DNA of 12,858 nucleotides from Thermohalobaculum sp039185235 (GTDB lineage Bacteria; Pseudomonadota; Alphaproteobacteria; Rhodobacterales; Rhodobacteraceae), in the NCBI GenBank assembly GCA_039185235.1, contig JBCDAS010000102.1, positions 1 through 12,858 on the forward strand, read 5' to 3'. A program made the translations under genes and the position numbers. Under the pieces are notes generated by a model that made no database searches, was not told the origin of the DNA, and saw nothing but the letters and a program-made list of their open reading frames with translations. Of this stretch, positions 6,700-12,639 are shown piece after piece; within the stretch, counting starts at the first letter, position 1, and each line of letters begins with the position of its first letter.

Positions 6700-9144
6700 A
6701 TGGCTGACCTGCCCACCAAAGCCCGCGCTGTGATTATCGGAGGCGGTGTCTCGGGCTGCTCCATCGCGTACCACCTGGGGCTTCTGGGCTGGGACGAAGT
6801 GATCTTGCTGGAGCGCAAACAGCTCACCTGCGGCACGACATGGCATGCGGCTGGTTTGATCGGGCAGCTCCGTGCCAACCAAAACATGACCCGGCTCGCG
6901 AAGTACTCGGCCGATCTCTACGTGAAGCTTGAGGCAGAGACGGGTGTCGCGACGGGTATGAAGCAAAATGGCTCGATCACCGTTGCGCTGACCGAAGAAC
7001 GCAAGGAAGAGATCTACCGCCAGGCAGCCCTCGCCCGCGCCTTTGGCGTTGATGTTGCCGAGATCAGCCCGACCGAAGCTCTGGAGATGTACCCGCATCT
7101 CAACATCGAGGACGTTGTCGCCGCGGTTCACCTGCCCCTCGACGGCCAGGCGGACCCGGCCAATATTGCGCTTGCGTTGGCAAAGGGTGCTCGGCAGCGG
7201 GGCGCAAAGATCGTCGAGGGCGTGAAAGTCACCGCCGTTCATCAGGATCGCGGCAAGGTAACCGGTGTTACCTGGGAGAAGGGGGGCGAGACCGGAACCA
7301 TCCAGTCCGACGTGGTGATCAATTGCGGCGGTATGTGGGCCCGCGACATCGGGCTCATGGCGGGGGTTTCGGTGCCGCTGCATGCCTGCGAGCATTTCTA
7401 CATCGTGACCGAACCCATCGATGGGCTCAAGCAAGTCCCCGTGCTGCGCGTGCCGGACGAATGCGCCTATTACAAGGAAGACGCGGGCAAAATGATGCTC
7501 GGCGCCTTTGAGCCCAAGGCGAAACCCTGGGGGATGAACGGCATCCCCGAGAGCTTCGAATTTGACCAGCTTCCAGAAGACATCGACCATTTTGAGCCTA
7601 TTCTCGAGATGGGCATCAACCGGATGCCCATGCTGGGCGAGGCGGGGATCCATACTTTCTTCAACGGGCCTGAGAGCTTCACGCCAGATGACCGTTACTA
7701 TCTCGGCCAAGCTCCTAATCTGGACGGTTTCTGGGTGGCGGCTGGCTACAACTCGATCGGTATCGTATCCTCCGGCGGCGCGGGCTATGCGCTCTCGCAC
7801 TGGATCGACAAAGGCGAGCCGCCTTTCGACCTTTGGGACGTGGATATCCGCCGCGCACAACCGTTCCAGAATAACAAGTATTATCTGCGCGAGCGGGTCT
7901 CGGAGACCCTGGGCTTGCTCTACGCGGACCACTTCCCCTATCGCCAATACGAGACTTCGCGCGGGATCCGCCGAACGCCTTTCCACGAGCATATGAAGGC
8001 GAAAGGCGCCTGTTTCGGCGAGACGGCCGGTTGGGAGCGTCCCAACTGGTTTGCGAACACGGGTCAAAAGCCAGAATACCAATACACCTGGGGCCGCCAG
8101 AACTGGTTTGAGAACTCGGCAGAGGAACACAATGCCATTCGAACCGGCGTCGGCATGTATGACATGTCGAGCTTCGGCAAGATCCGTGCTGAAGGACCTG
8201 ATGCCGAGTCCGTGATGAACCGCATTTGCGGCGGCGATATGAGCGTGCCCGTGGGCAAGATCGTCTACACCCAGTTCCTGAACGACAAGGGCGGGATTGA
8301 GGCGGATGTTACCGTCACCCGCCTGACCGAGACCTGCTACCTTGTCGTCACACCAGCAGCCACGCTAGTCCGCGACCTCAGCTGGCTAAAACGCCATGCA
8401 GGTGAGGCCCGAGTGGTCTTCACCGACGTCACGGCGGGCGAAGGCTGCCTTGCCGTGATGGGCCCAAAAGCGCGCGACCTACTATCTGCGGTTAGCCCGC
8501 ATGACTGGACCAACGAAACCCATCCCTTCGGCTGGGCGCATGAAATCGAGATCGGGATGGGCCTCGCCCGGGCGCACCGGGTGACTTATGTGGGCGAACT
8601 TGGCTGGGAGCTCTATGCCTCCGCCGATCAATGCGGACATCTCTTTGAGACACTCTGGGAGGCGGGCCAAGACCACGGGCTTAAACTCTGCGGCATGCAT
8701 ATGATGGATAGCTGCAGGATCGAGAAAGCCTTCCGCCACTATGGCCACGACATCACGGATGAGGACCATGTGCTGGAGGCAGGTCTGGGGTTTGCGGTCA
8801 AAACCGACAAGCCCGACTTCATCGGCCGAGAGGCTGTGTTGAACAAGAAGCAACAAGGCCTCGACCGGCGGATGGTGCAGTTCAAGCTGACCGATGCGGA
8901 GCCGCTGCTCTACCACAACGAGCCGATCCTAAGGGATGGCGAGATTGTGAGCTTCCTAACCTCAGGCAATTACGGCCATCATCTCGGCGCTGCAATTGGT
9001 ATGGGCTATATTCCCTGCAAAGGCGAAACTGCGGCTGACCTCTTGGCGTCATCCTTCGAGATCGATGTGGCGGGCGCCCGGGTTCAGGCAGAAGCGTCGC
9101 TAAAGCCGATGTATGACCCAAAGTCTGAGCGGGTGAAGGTTTGA
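6700..9144 (+). CDS. FAD-dependent dehydrogenase/GcvT fusion 2 (sarcosine/dimethylglycine dehydrogenase-like)
   Basis: The 814-residue product is a paralogue of dehydrogenase 1 with the same layout: an FAD-binding DAO domain starting VIIGGGVSGCSIAYHL (11-26), an FAO_M linker (about 375-430), a GcvT domain (about 430-715) and the GcvT C-terminal barrel (about 725-805) ending PMYDPKSERV. QLTCGTTWHAAG places His49 at the covalent-FAD position. Around the substrate site it reads HACEHFY (228-234), not the MSHQY of paralogue 1, which suggests a different substrate. At the folate-coupling position it keeps Asp536 (GIEADVTV), the acidic residue important in T-protein and dimethylglycine oxidase. It is the last gene of the operon. 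I infer that the two paralogues carry out successive N-demethylations, for example dimethylglycine then sarcosine, each passing a one-carbon unit to tetrahydrofolate. Which does which cannot be read from sequence. Confidence 0.9.
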   Translation: MADLPTKARAVIIGGGVSGCSIAYHLGLLGWDEVILLERKQLTCGTTWHAAGLIGQLRANQNMTRLAKYSADLYVKLEAETGVATGMKQNGSITVALTEERKEEIYRQAALARAFGVDVAEISPTEALEMYPHLNIEDVVAAVHLPLDGQADPANIALALAKGARQRGAKIVEGVKVTAVHQDRGKVTGVTWEKGGETGTIQSDVVINCGGMWARDIGLMAGVSVPLHACEHFYIVTEPIDGLKQVPVLRVPDECAYYKEDAGKMMLGAFEPKAKPWGMNGIPESFEFDQLPEDIDHFEPILEMGINRMPMLGEAGIHTFFNGPESFTPDDRYYLGQAPNLDGFWVAAGYNSIGIVSSGGAGYALSHWIDKGEPPFDLWDVDIRRAQPFQNNKYYLRERVSETLGLLYADHFPYRQYETSRGIRRTPFHEHMKAKGACFGETAGWERPNWFANTGQKPEYQYTWGRQNWFENSAEEHNAIRTGVGMYDMSSFGKIRAEGPDAESVMNRICGGDMSVPVGKIVYTQFLNDKGGIEADVTVTRLTETCYLVVTPAATLVRDLSWLKRHAGEARVVFTDVTAGEGCLAVMGPKARDLLSAVSPHDWTNETHPFGWAHEIEIGMGLARAHRVTYVGELGWELYASADQCGHLFETLWEAGQDHGLKLCGMHMMDSCRIEKAFRHYGHDITDEDHVLEAGLGFAVKTDKPDFIGREAVLNKKQQGLDRRMVQFKLTDAEPLLYHNEPILRDGEIVSFLTSGNYGHHLGAAIGMGYIPCKGETAADLLASSFEIDVAGARVQAEASLKPMYDPKSERVKV

Positions 9145-9155
9145 TCTTTCAAGAT

Positions 9156-9228
9156 GCGCCCCCTGGAGGCCCGGCAAGCCGGACCGCCAGCGGCCACTGA
9201 CGCACGCCTTTGGCGCGCGACGGGGCGC
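9156..9228. repeat. cloverleaf-like hairpin cluster A
   Basis: GCGCCCC (9156-9162) pairs with GGGGCGC (9222-9228) and encloses three hairpins: CCGG-CAAG-CCGG (9171-9182), a weak CCGC/GCGG (9184-9193), and a stem of eight with one mismatch at 9201-9219 (loop TTT). It begins 11 bases after the stop of dehydrogenase 2, so it could also end the operon transcript, although no U-tract follows. It is tRNA-sized but has no tRNA consensus. Confidence 0.45.
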
Positions 9229-9229
9229 T

Positions 9230-9274
9230 CGGTTGGCGCGCCTTCGCGCAAGTCTTCGAGCTGGGCGCCGACCG
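9230..9274. repeat. long hairpin B in the operon 3' region
   Basis: CGGTTGGCGC (9230-9239) pairs with GCGCCGACCG (9265-9274) over ten positions, one of them a G-T pair. The enclosed 25 bases hold a short CTTCGAG hairpin, and an alternative stem GCGCG/CGCGC (9236-9249) competes with it. Together with its neighbours it makes the whole 9156-9345 segment structured. Confidence 0.45.
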
Positions 9275-9345
9275 GTTTCCCGGACGCTTGCGTCCGGCGG
9301 GAGGGCTTGCCCTCCCTGGCTCCATGCGTGCATGGAGGAAACCGG
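9272..9345. repeat. near-perfect cloverleaf of inverted repeats C
   Basis: An outer stem CCGGTTTC (9272-9279) with GAAACCGG (9338-9345) encloses three perfect hairpins with almost no bases between them: CCGGACGC/GCGTCCGG (9280-9297, loop TT), GGGAGGGC/GCCCTCCC (9299-9316, loop TT) and CTCCATGC/GCATGGAG (9320-9337, loop GT). Such an arrangement is very unlikely by chance. Open frames cross it on both strands but look like spurious products of repeats. It may be a dispersed palindromic intergenic element of Rhodobacteraceae, a structured RNA, or a recombination target. Confidence 0.65.
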
Positions 9346-9366
9346 AGCGACAACCTGCAAGTTCCT

Positions 9367-9615
9367 CTAGGTCACCGGCTCATAGTTCCGCAACCAGATG
9401 CGGATTGAAGCGAGTTGAACGGATGCGAGGAAGTTATCGTCTCGTTTGTCGTATTGGGTTGCGATGGCGCGGAAGTGTTTGAGTTTATTGAAGAACCGCT
9501 CGACGGCGTTTCGCTGGCGATAGACCCAGCCGCTGAAAGACGGGAGGTTCACCCGGTTTGGCATTGGTTTGATGCAGGCCCAGGCGCCACGTGATTTGAG
9601 ATCATCGCGAAACCG
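9367..9615 (-). pseudogene. IS5-family transposase, C-terminal fragment
   Basis: Read on the minus strand, about 80 residues match the C-terminus of IS5-family transposases: DDLKSRGAWACIKP at the start, then RQRNAVERFFNKLKHFRAIA and DDNFLASVQLASIRIWLRNY, ending EPVT and TAG at 9369-9367. The spacing Y-2-R-3-E-6-K around VERFF is the signature of the IS4/IS5 DDE transposases and includes the third catalytic acid. The N-terminal part with the two aspartates is missing: an in-frame stop (9618-9616) and serine recombinase sequence follow at about 9610. No terminal inverted repeat is recognised on the left. The fragment is inactive. Confidence 0.85.
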
Positions 9616-10002
9616 CTAACATTGAACGCGAGATCGAAGGCTTTCTGGACAAGATCGCGGATGCCGCGACAGACACAGCGGTAACCGCCTATGAACGCCG
9701 GATCGAAAAGCTCGAAAAAGAGAAGCTGAAAACCCAAGGGCAGTTGGAATCAGCCTGCCGTCCAAGGGGGGGCCAAAGCCGACATTATAGAACCAGCCCT
9801 ACAGTTCTTCTCAAATCCTTGGAAACTCTGGGCTTCCGGTCGCAAAGACCTTCGCAGGATGGTTCTCAGATTGGCATTTGAGGAGCCAATCGCCTATTGC
9901 CGGAGAACCGGGCATAGAACCCCAAAAACCACCTTACCCTTCAATATGTTAGGTAGGTTCTCAGGTCTCGAATGTATGGATGGTGGGCGTGGCAAGGATT
10001 GA
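9610..10002 (+). pseudogene. large serine recombinase, C-terminal remnant with frameshift
   Basis: The first segment (about 9612-9765) reads NIEREIEGFLDKIADAATDT, followed by YERRIEKLEKEKLKTQ, the coiled-coil region of large serine recombinases. At or near the run of seven G's (9766-9772) the frame shifts by one base. The second segment (about 9763-10002) then continues EPALQFFSNPWKLWASGRKD, then RRMVLRLAFEEPIAYCRRTG and HRTPKTTLPFNML, the family's typical C-terminus. The N-terminal catalytic serine domain is missing, lost at the same junction (about 9610) where the IS5 transposase is cut. The stop at 10000 falls inside the tRNA gene on the other strand. I infer the remnant of an integrated element whose recombinase end faced tRNA-Val. 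The shift could be a sequencing error in the G run, but the truncation is real. Confidence 0.8.
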
Positions 10003-10055
10003 ACTTGCGACCCCTTCGATGTCAACGAAGTGCTCTCCCACTGAGCTACACGCCC
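9981..10055 (-). tRNA. tRNA-Val (anticodon GAC)
   Basis: On the minus strand the 75-base gene starts GGGCGTG at 10055, pairs with CACGCCC (9991-9985) in the acceptor stem, and ends with an encoded ACCA (9984-9981). The D arm is GCTC/GAGC, the anticodon stem is CTTCG/CGAAG with loop TTGACAT (anticodon GAC, reading GUC/GUU), and the T arm is GCAAG-TTCAATC-CTTGC. All conserved positions look normal. The serine recombinase remnant abuts its 3' end, which may have served as an attachment site. An antisense open frame crossing it is the familiar spurious product of tRNA reverse strands. Confidence 0.96.
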
Positions 10056-10073
10056 ATCCTATGGAGTGCGCGC

Positions 10074-10102
10074 TGTATAATGGCGCCCATTTGAGCGTGC
10101 AA
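10074..10102 (-). promoter_or_regulatory. likely promoter of tRNA-Val
   Basis: On the minus strand TTGCAC (10102-10097) and TATACA (10079-10074) are separated by 17 bases. This would start transcription about 12 bases before the tRNA 5' end, a usual leader length. Confidence 0.5.
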
Positions 10103-10182
10103 GCCCGAATACCAGTGGAAAAGTTTTCAATCCGTTCGATATTTCACTGCAGGTTTGCAAAATTCGCCCTACATTGCACGCC

Positions 10183-11052
10183 ATGGCGGAGGAGTCGGCA
10201 TATACATTGGACGACCCTTGTCAGGGGAAGGCGCGCACGCATGTCGTGTTCTCGTCGCCCCACAGCGGTCGTTGTTACCCTGAGTCGCTGATCGAGAGGT
10301 CGCAGCTCGGGCTTCTTCGCTTGCGTGCTTCAGAAGATGCAATGGTCGATGAATTGTTCGGCGCGGCGCCTGATTTTGGCGCGCCTTTGATCTCTGGCAC
10401 CGTGCCGCGGGCCTATCTCGATCTCAACCGCGCGCCCGATGAGCTTGACCCCGCCTTGATCGAAGGGGTTCGCAGTTCCGGCGTCAATCAGCGTGTCCTC
10501 GCGGGCCTCGGCGTGGTCCCTCGGGTCGTGGCCGAAGGGGCGCCGATCTACAATGGCAAGATCCGGCTGACCGAAGCGCGCGATCGGATCACGCAGTACC
10601 ACACGCCGTTTCATATGAAGCTCGAACGCCTGCTCCACCGGGCGCGGGAGAGCTTTGGCAATGCCCTCCTGATCGACTGCCACTCGATGCCGACCGAGGC
10701 GTTGCGGGCGGCCCCCAAAATCAACGGGGCGATCCCGCAGATCGTTTTGGGCGACCGGTTCGGCGCCTCCGCTGACCGGACCTTCATTGTCGAGGTTCAA
10801 GCCGCGTTCGAACGCGCAGGATTTATCGTGGCCCGCAACGCGCCCTTTGCGGGCGGCTATATCACCCAGCGCTACGGCAAACCCGCGCAAGGGCTAAACG
10901 CGATCCAGGTCGAGATCGACCGAGGCCTCTACCTCGATCAAAAAACCATCGAGCCGAGCCCTGCTTTTGACGAGATTAAGCGCCTGCTCACGCGAGTGAT
11001 CGAAGATCTGGTCACAGCCAGTCGCGAACCGCAGAAATTCGCGGCCGAATAA
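10183..11052 (+). CDS. N-formylglutamate amidohydrolase family protein
   Basis: The 289-residue product belongs to the N-formylglutamate amidohydrolase family (PF05013, HutG/FGase type), metallohydrolases that release formate from N-formylglutamate in histidine breakdown or cleave similar N-formyl compounds. Visible family motifs are FSSPHSG (23-29, metal-binding His27), ASEDAMVDEL (49-58), PRAYLDLNR (75-83), LLIDCHSMP (162-170), IVLGDRFG (187-194) and IQVEIDRGLY (241-250). Length is normal. I chose the ATG at 10183; a TTG at 10174 in the same frame is possible, and a downstream TTG at codon 9 has a GGAGGAG before it, so the start is uncertain and no ribosome-binding site precedes the ATG. 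No hut genes are next to it, so a histidine role is not shown by context. It runs convergent to the small RNA and dinB. Confidence 0.85.
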   Translation: MAEESAYTLDDPCQGKARTHVVFSSPHSGRCYPESLIERSQLGLLRLRASEDAMVDELFGAAPDFGAPLISGTVPRAYLDLNRAPDELDPALIEGVRSSGVNQRVLAGLGVVPRVVAEGAPIYNGKIRLTEARDRITQYHTPFHMKLERLLHRARESFGNALLIDCHSMPTEALRAAPKINGAIPQIVLGDRFGASADRTFIVEVQAAFERAGFIVARNAPFAGGYITQRYGKPAQGLNAIQVEIDRGLYLDQKTIEPSPAFDEIKRLLTRVIEDLVTASREPQKFAAE

Positions 11053-11065
11053 CCCCAATCTGAAC

Positions 11066-11091
11066 AAAAAGAAGGCCGGCTTTCGCCGGCC
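11066..11091 (-). terminator. intrinsic terminator (minus strand; may act both ways)
   Basis: GGCCGGC-GAAA-GCCGGCC (11091-11074, read on the minus strand) is followed by TTCTTTTT (11073-11066). The 7-bp GC stem, tetraloop and U-tract make it a good intrinsic terminator for leftward transcription. On the plus strand the tract after the stem (AAGTTT) is weak, but the stem could still help to end the N-formylglutamate amidohydrolase transcript, whose stop is 22 bases away. Confidence 0.8.
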
Positions 11092-11141
11092 AAGTTTAAG
11101 GGAGGAAACGCCCAGGAAGGGCGGCGATACGAATATCGCTA
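11066..11141 (-). ncRNA. candidate small RNA with CU-rich loop
   Basis: On the minus strand a compact transcript-like unit can be drawn. Hairpin 1 is GCGATA-TTCG-TATCGC (11139-11124). Hairpin 2 follows at once, CGCCC-TTCCT-GGGCG (11123-11109), with a CU-rich loop. A single strand TTTCCTCCCTTAAACTT (11108-11092) resembles an anti-Shine-Dalgarno sequence, and the intrinsic terminator (11091-11066) closes the unit. A promoter with 17-base spacing lies just upstream (see 11148-11176), predicting a start near 11141 and a length of about 75 bases. No open frame explains the segment. CU-rich (CCUCC) loops are typical of several alphaproteobacterial trans-acting small RNAs; I cannot assign it to a named family. 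It could instead be the structured 3' end of the dinB transcript. Confidence 0.6.
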
Positions 11142-11147
11142 CGCACA

Positions 11148-11176
11148 ATGGTATGTGTGCGATGCAGCAAAGACAA
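11148..11176 (-). promoter_or_regulatory. predicted promoter of the small RNA
   Basis: On the minus strand TTGTCT (11176-11171) and TACCAT (11153-11148) are spaced by 17 bases, each matching four of six consensus positions. The inverted repeat CGCACA (11142-11147) / TGTGCG (11156-11161) brackets the -10 box with an 8-base spacer and could be an operator. Confidence 0.45.
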
Positions 11177-11282
11177 GCGTTGTGCGCAAAAAAATACCTG
11201 GAAAAGTGTCTTCACCGAACTCTAGATGATTAATTCTAAGGCACTTTTTCAAAAAAGCGGCATTGTTGCACCCGCGAACGCG

Positions 11283-12542
11283 TTATCGGAGAGCGCGGCC
11301 GCGCAAAATCGCGTCTTTACCAAACTTCGCGCGAATCTGGTCGGTTGCCGCTTCGGCCTGAGCTCTCTTCAGCGGAGCATCCTCGAACAAAAGCGCGTCT
11401 TCCCGCGCCCCATCCGCCTGTGACAGCGTGCTCAGCCCAATGCCGATCAGCCGAAATGGCCCCTTCTCGCTCACCTGCTCCAAGAGCGCCGCGCCATGGC
11501 TATAAAGCAGATCCGCCAAATTGGTCGGCGCCTCCAACCGGGCCTGCCGAGTGACGCTCTGAAACTTCGCGGTTTTCAGCTTCAAGGTAATCGTCTGGCC
11601 GAGTACGCCTTTCGCCTTCGCCCGATCCGAAGTTCGCACCGCAAGGCGCCAAAGATGCCCGCTTAAGGGCTCCAAATCGCCGATATCCGTGTCGAATGTG
11701 GTCTCCGAAGAGATCGACTTTGCCACGCCGCTGGGATCAACCGAGCGCAGATCATACCCCCGCGCCAACTCATGCAGCCGCTGGCCCATCTTGCCGTAAT
11801 GCCGCATCAAATCTGCCGGATCCGCCGCCGCGAGATCCGCATTGGTGCGATAGCCCTCCGCCTCCAGCTTTGCCGCCAACGCACCTCCCACCCCCCAGAT
11901 CGAGCGCACCGGGCGCGGCGCCAAAAACGCCTCGGTCTCCTCCCGCCCGATCACCGAGAACCCGCGCGGCTTGTCCAGATCCGAAGCGATCTTCGCCAGA
12001 TATTTGTTATGGCTCAGCCCGATCGAGACCGAGATCCTGATCTCGCGCTCAATCTCCACCGCCAACCGCGCCATGGTCAGCGCCGGCGGCGCCCCGATCA
12101 ACCGCTCAGTGCCAGAGAGGTCCATAAACGCCTCATCCAAGGACAAAGGCTCAACCAGAGGCGTCAAAGCCCGCATCTTCGCTTTGATCTCGGCCGAGAC
12201 GCCTGCATAAGCCTCCATCCGCGGCTTCACGATCTCGGCTTCCGGGCAGAGTTTCAGCGCCTTGAACATCGGCATGGCCGAGCGCACGCCCGCGATCCGC
12301 GCGATATAGCAACAGGTCGAGACCACACCGCGCCGCCCGCCACCGACGATCACCGGCTTATCCGCGAGGCTCGGATCATCCCGCTTCTCAACCGCGGCAT
12401 AGAAGGCATCGCAATCGAGATGGGCGATCGAAAGCGATCCCAACTCCGCATGGGCCAAAACCCGCCTGCTCCCGCAGTCCGGACACCGCCCCGCCGGAGG
12501 CTGTTCAAACCAGGTCAGACAATCGCGACAGAGAGCAGGCAT
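11283..12542 (-). CDS. dinB: DNA polymerase IV (Y-family) with N-terminal zinc finger
   Basis: The 419-residue product is a Y-family translesion polymerase, which copies past damaged bases with low fidelity. HLDCDAFYAAVE (41-52) supplies the first metal-binding Asp43, and PLSLDEAFMDL (132-142) supplies Asp136 and Glu137 of the active site. The palm/fingers, thumb (IWGVGGALAAKL) and little-finger regions follow in normal order, and DALLF (382-386) near the end resembles a beta-clamp binding motif. Before the polymerase fold there are about 35 extra residues with CRDC (5-8) and CPDC (20-23), a probable zinc ribbon absent from the E. coli enzyme. The start ATG is at 12542; no ribosome-binding site or LexA-type GTTC-N7-GTTC box is visible upstream, but sequence quality falls off there. 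It converges on the N-formylglutamate amidohydrolase gene. Confidence 0.93.
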   Translation of the reverse strand: MPALCRDCLTWFEQPPAGRCPDCGSRRVLAHAELGSLSIAHLDCDAFYAAVEKRDDPSLADKPVIVGGGRRGVVSTCCYIARIAGVRSAMPMFKALKLCPEAEIVKPRMEAYAGVSAEIKAKMRALTPLVEPLSLDEAFMDLSGTERLIGAPPALTMARLAVEIEREIRISVSIGLSHNKYLAKIASDLDKPRGFSVIGREETEAFLAPRPVRSIWGVGGALAAKLEAEGYRTNADLAAADPADLMRHYGKMGQRLHELARGYDLRSVDPSGVAKSISSETTFDTDIGDLEPLSGHLWRLAVRTSDRAKAKGVLGQTITLKLKTAKFQSVTRQARLEAPTNLADLLYSHGAALLEQVSEKGPFRLIGIGLSTLSQADGAREDALLFEDAPLKRAQAEAATDQIRAKFGKDAILRGRALR

Positions 12543-12602
12543 CGGCTAAAATCTATCAGCCCCGCCGCCGATCAGCCAGGGCCAAAGCCCGGAACTGGCG
12601 TC

Positions 12603-12625
12603 CCCTCCCCCCTTGCGGGGGAGGG
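12603..12625. repeat. GC-rich palindromic intergenic repeat
   Basis: CCCTCCCCC (12603-12611) is perfectly complementary to GGGGGAGGG (12617-12625) across a 5-base loop CTTGC, followed by GGGAGGGGG. Sequences of this type recur between genes in many alphaproteobacteria; I infer a dispersed palindrome. Confidence 0.55.
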
Positions 12626-12639
12626 TTAGGGAGGGGGCC

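Noticed and set aside
6559..8130. 523-codon open frame on the minus strand
   Set aside because: It lies wholly antisense to the reductase and dehydrogenase 2 genes, which have clear family motifs; long antisense frames are common in GC-rich DNA.
9156..9228. tRNA-like 73-base cloverleaf
   Set aside because: The size and 7-bp outer stem fit a tRNA, but there is no T-loop TTC consensus, no normal D loop and no 7-base anticodon loop.
9084..9408. Several open frames on both strands across 9084-9408
   Set aside because: They are translations of the hairpin cluster and differ in every frame; peptides such as GLPSLAPCVHGG come from palindromic repeats, not from a gene.
9980..10291. Open frame MVGVARIELATPSM... 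on the plus strand
   Set aside because: It is the antisense of tRNA-Val; this type of peptide is a well-known false product of tRNA reverse strands. It then runs out of frame into the amidohydrolase gene.
11261..11275. GGCATTGTTGCA-like sequence resembling an IS6-family terminal repeat
   Set aside because: Only a short partial match (GGCATTGTTGCA) with no transposase, partner repeat or target duplication nearby.
11772..12629. 285-codon plus-strand open frame
   Set aside because: Arg/Pro/His-rich shadow of dinB on the opposite strand; dinB has all polymerase motifs.
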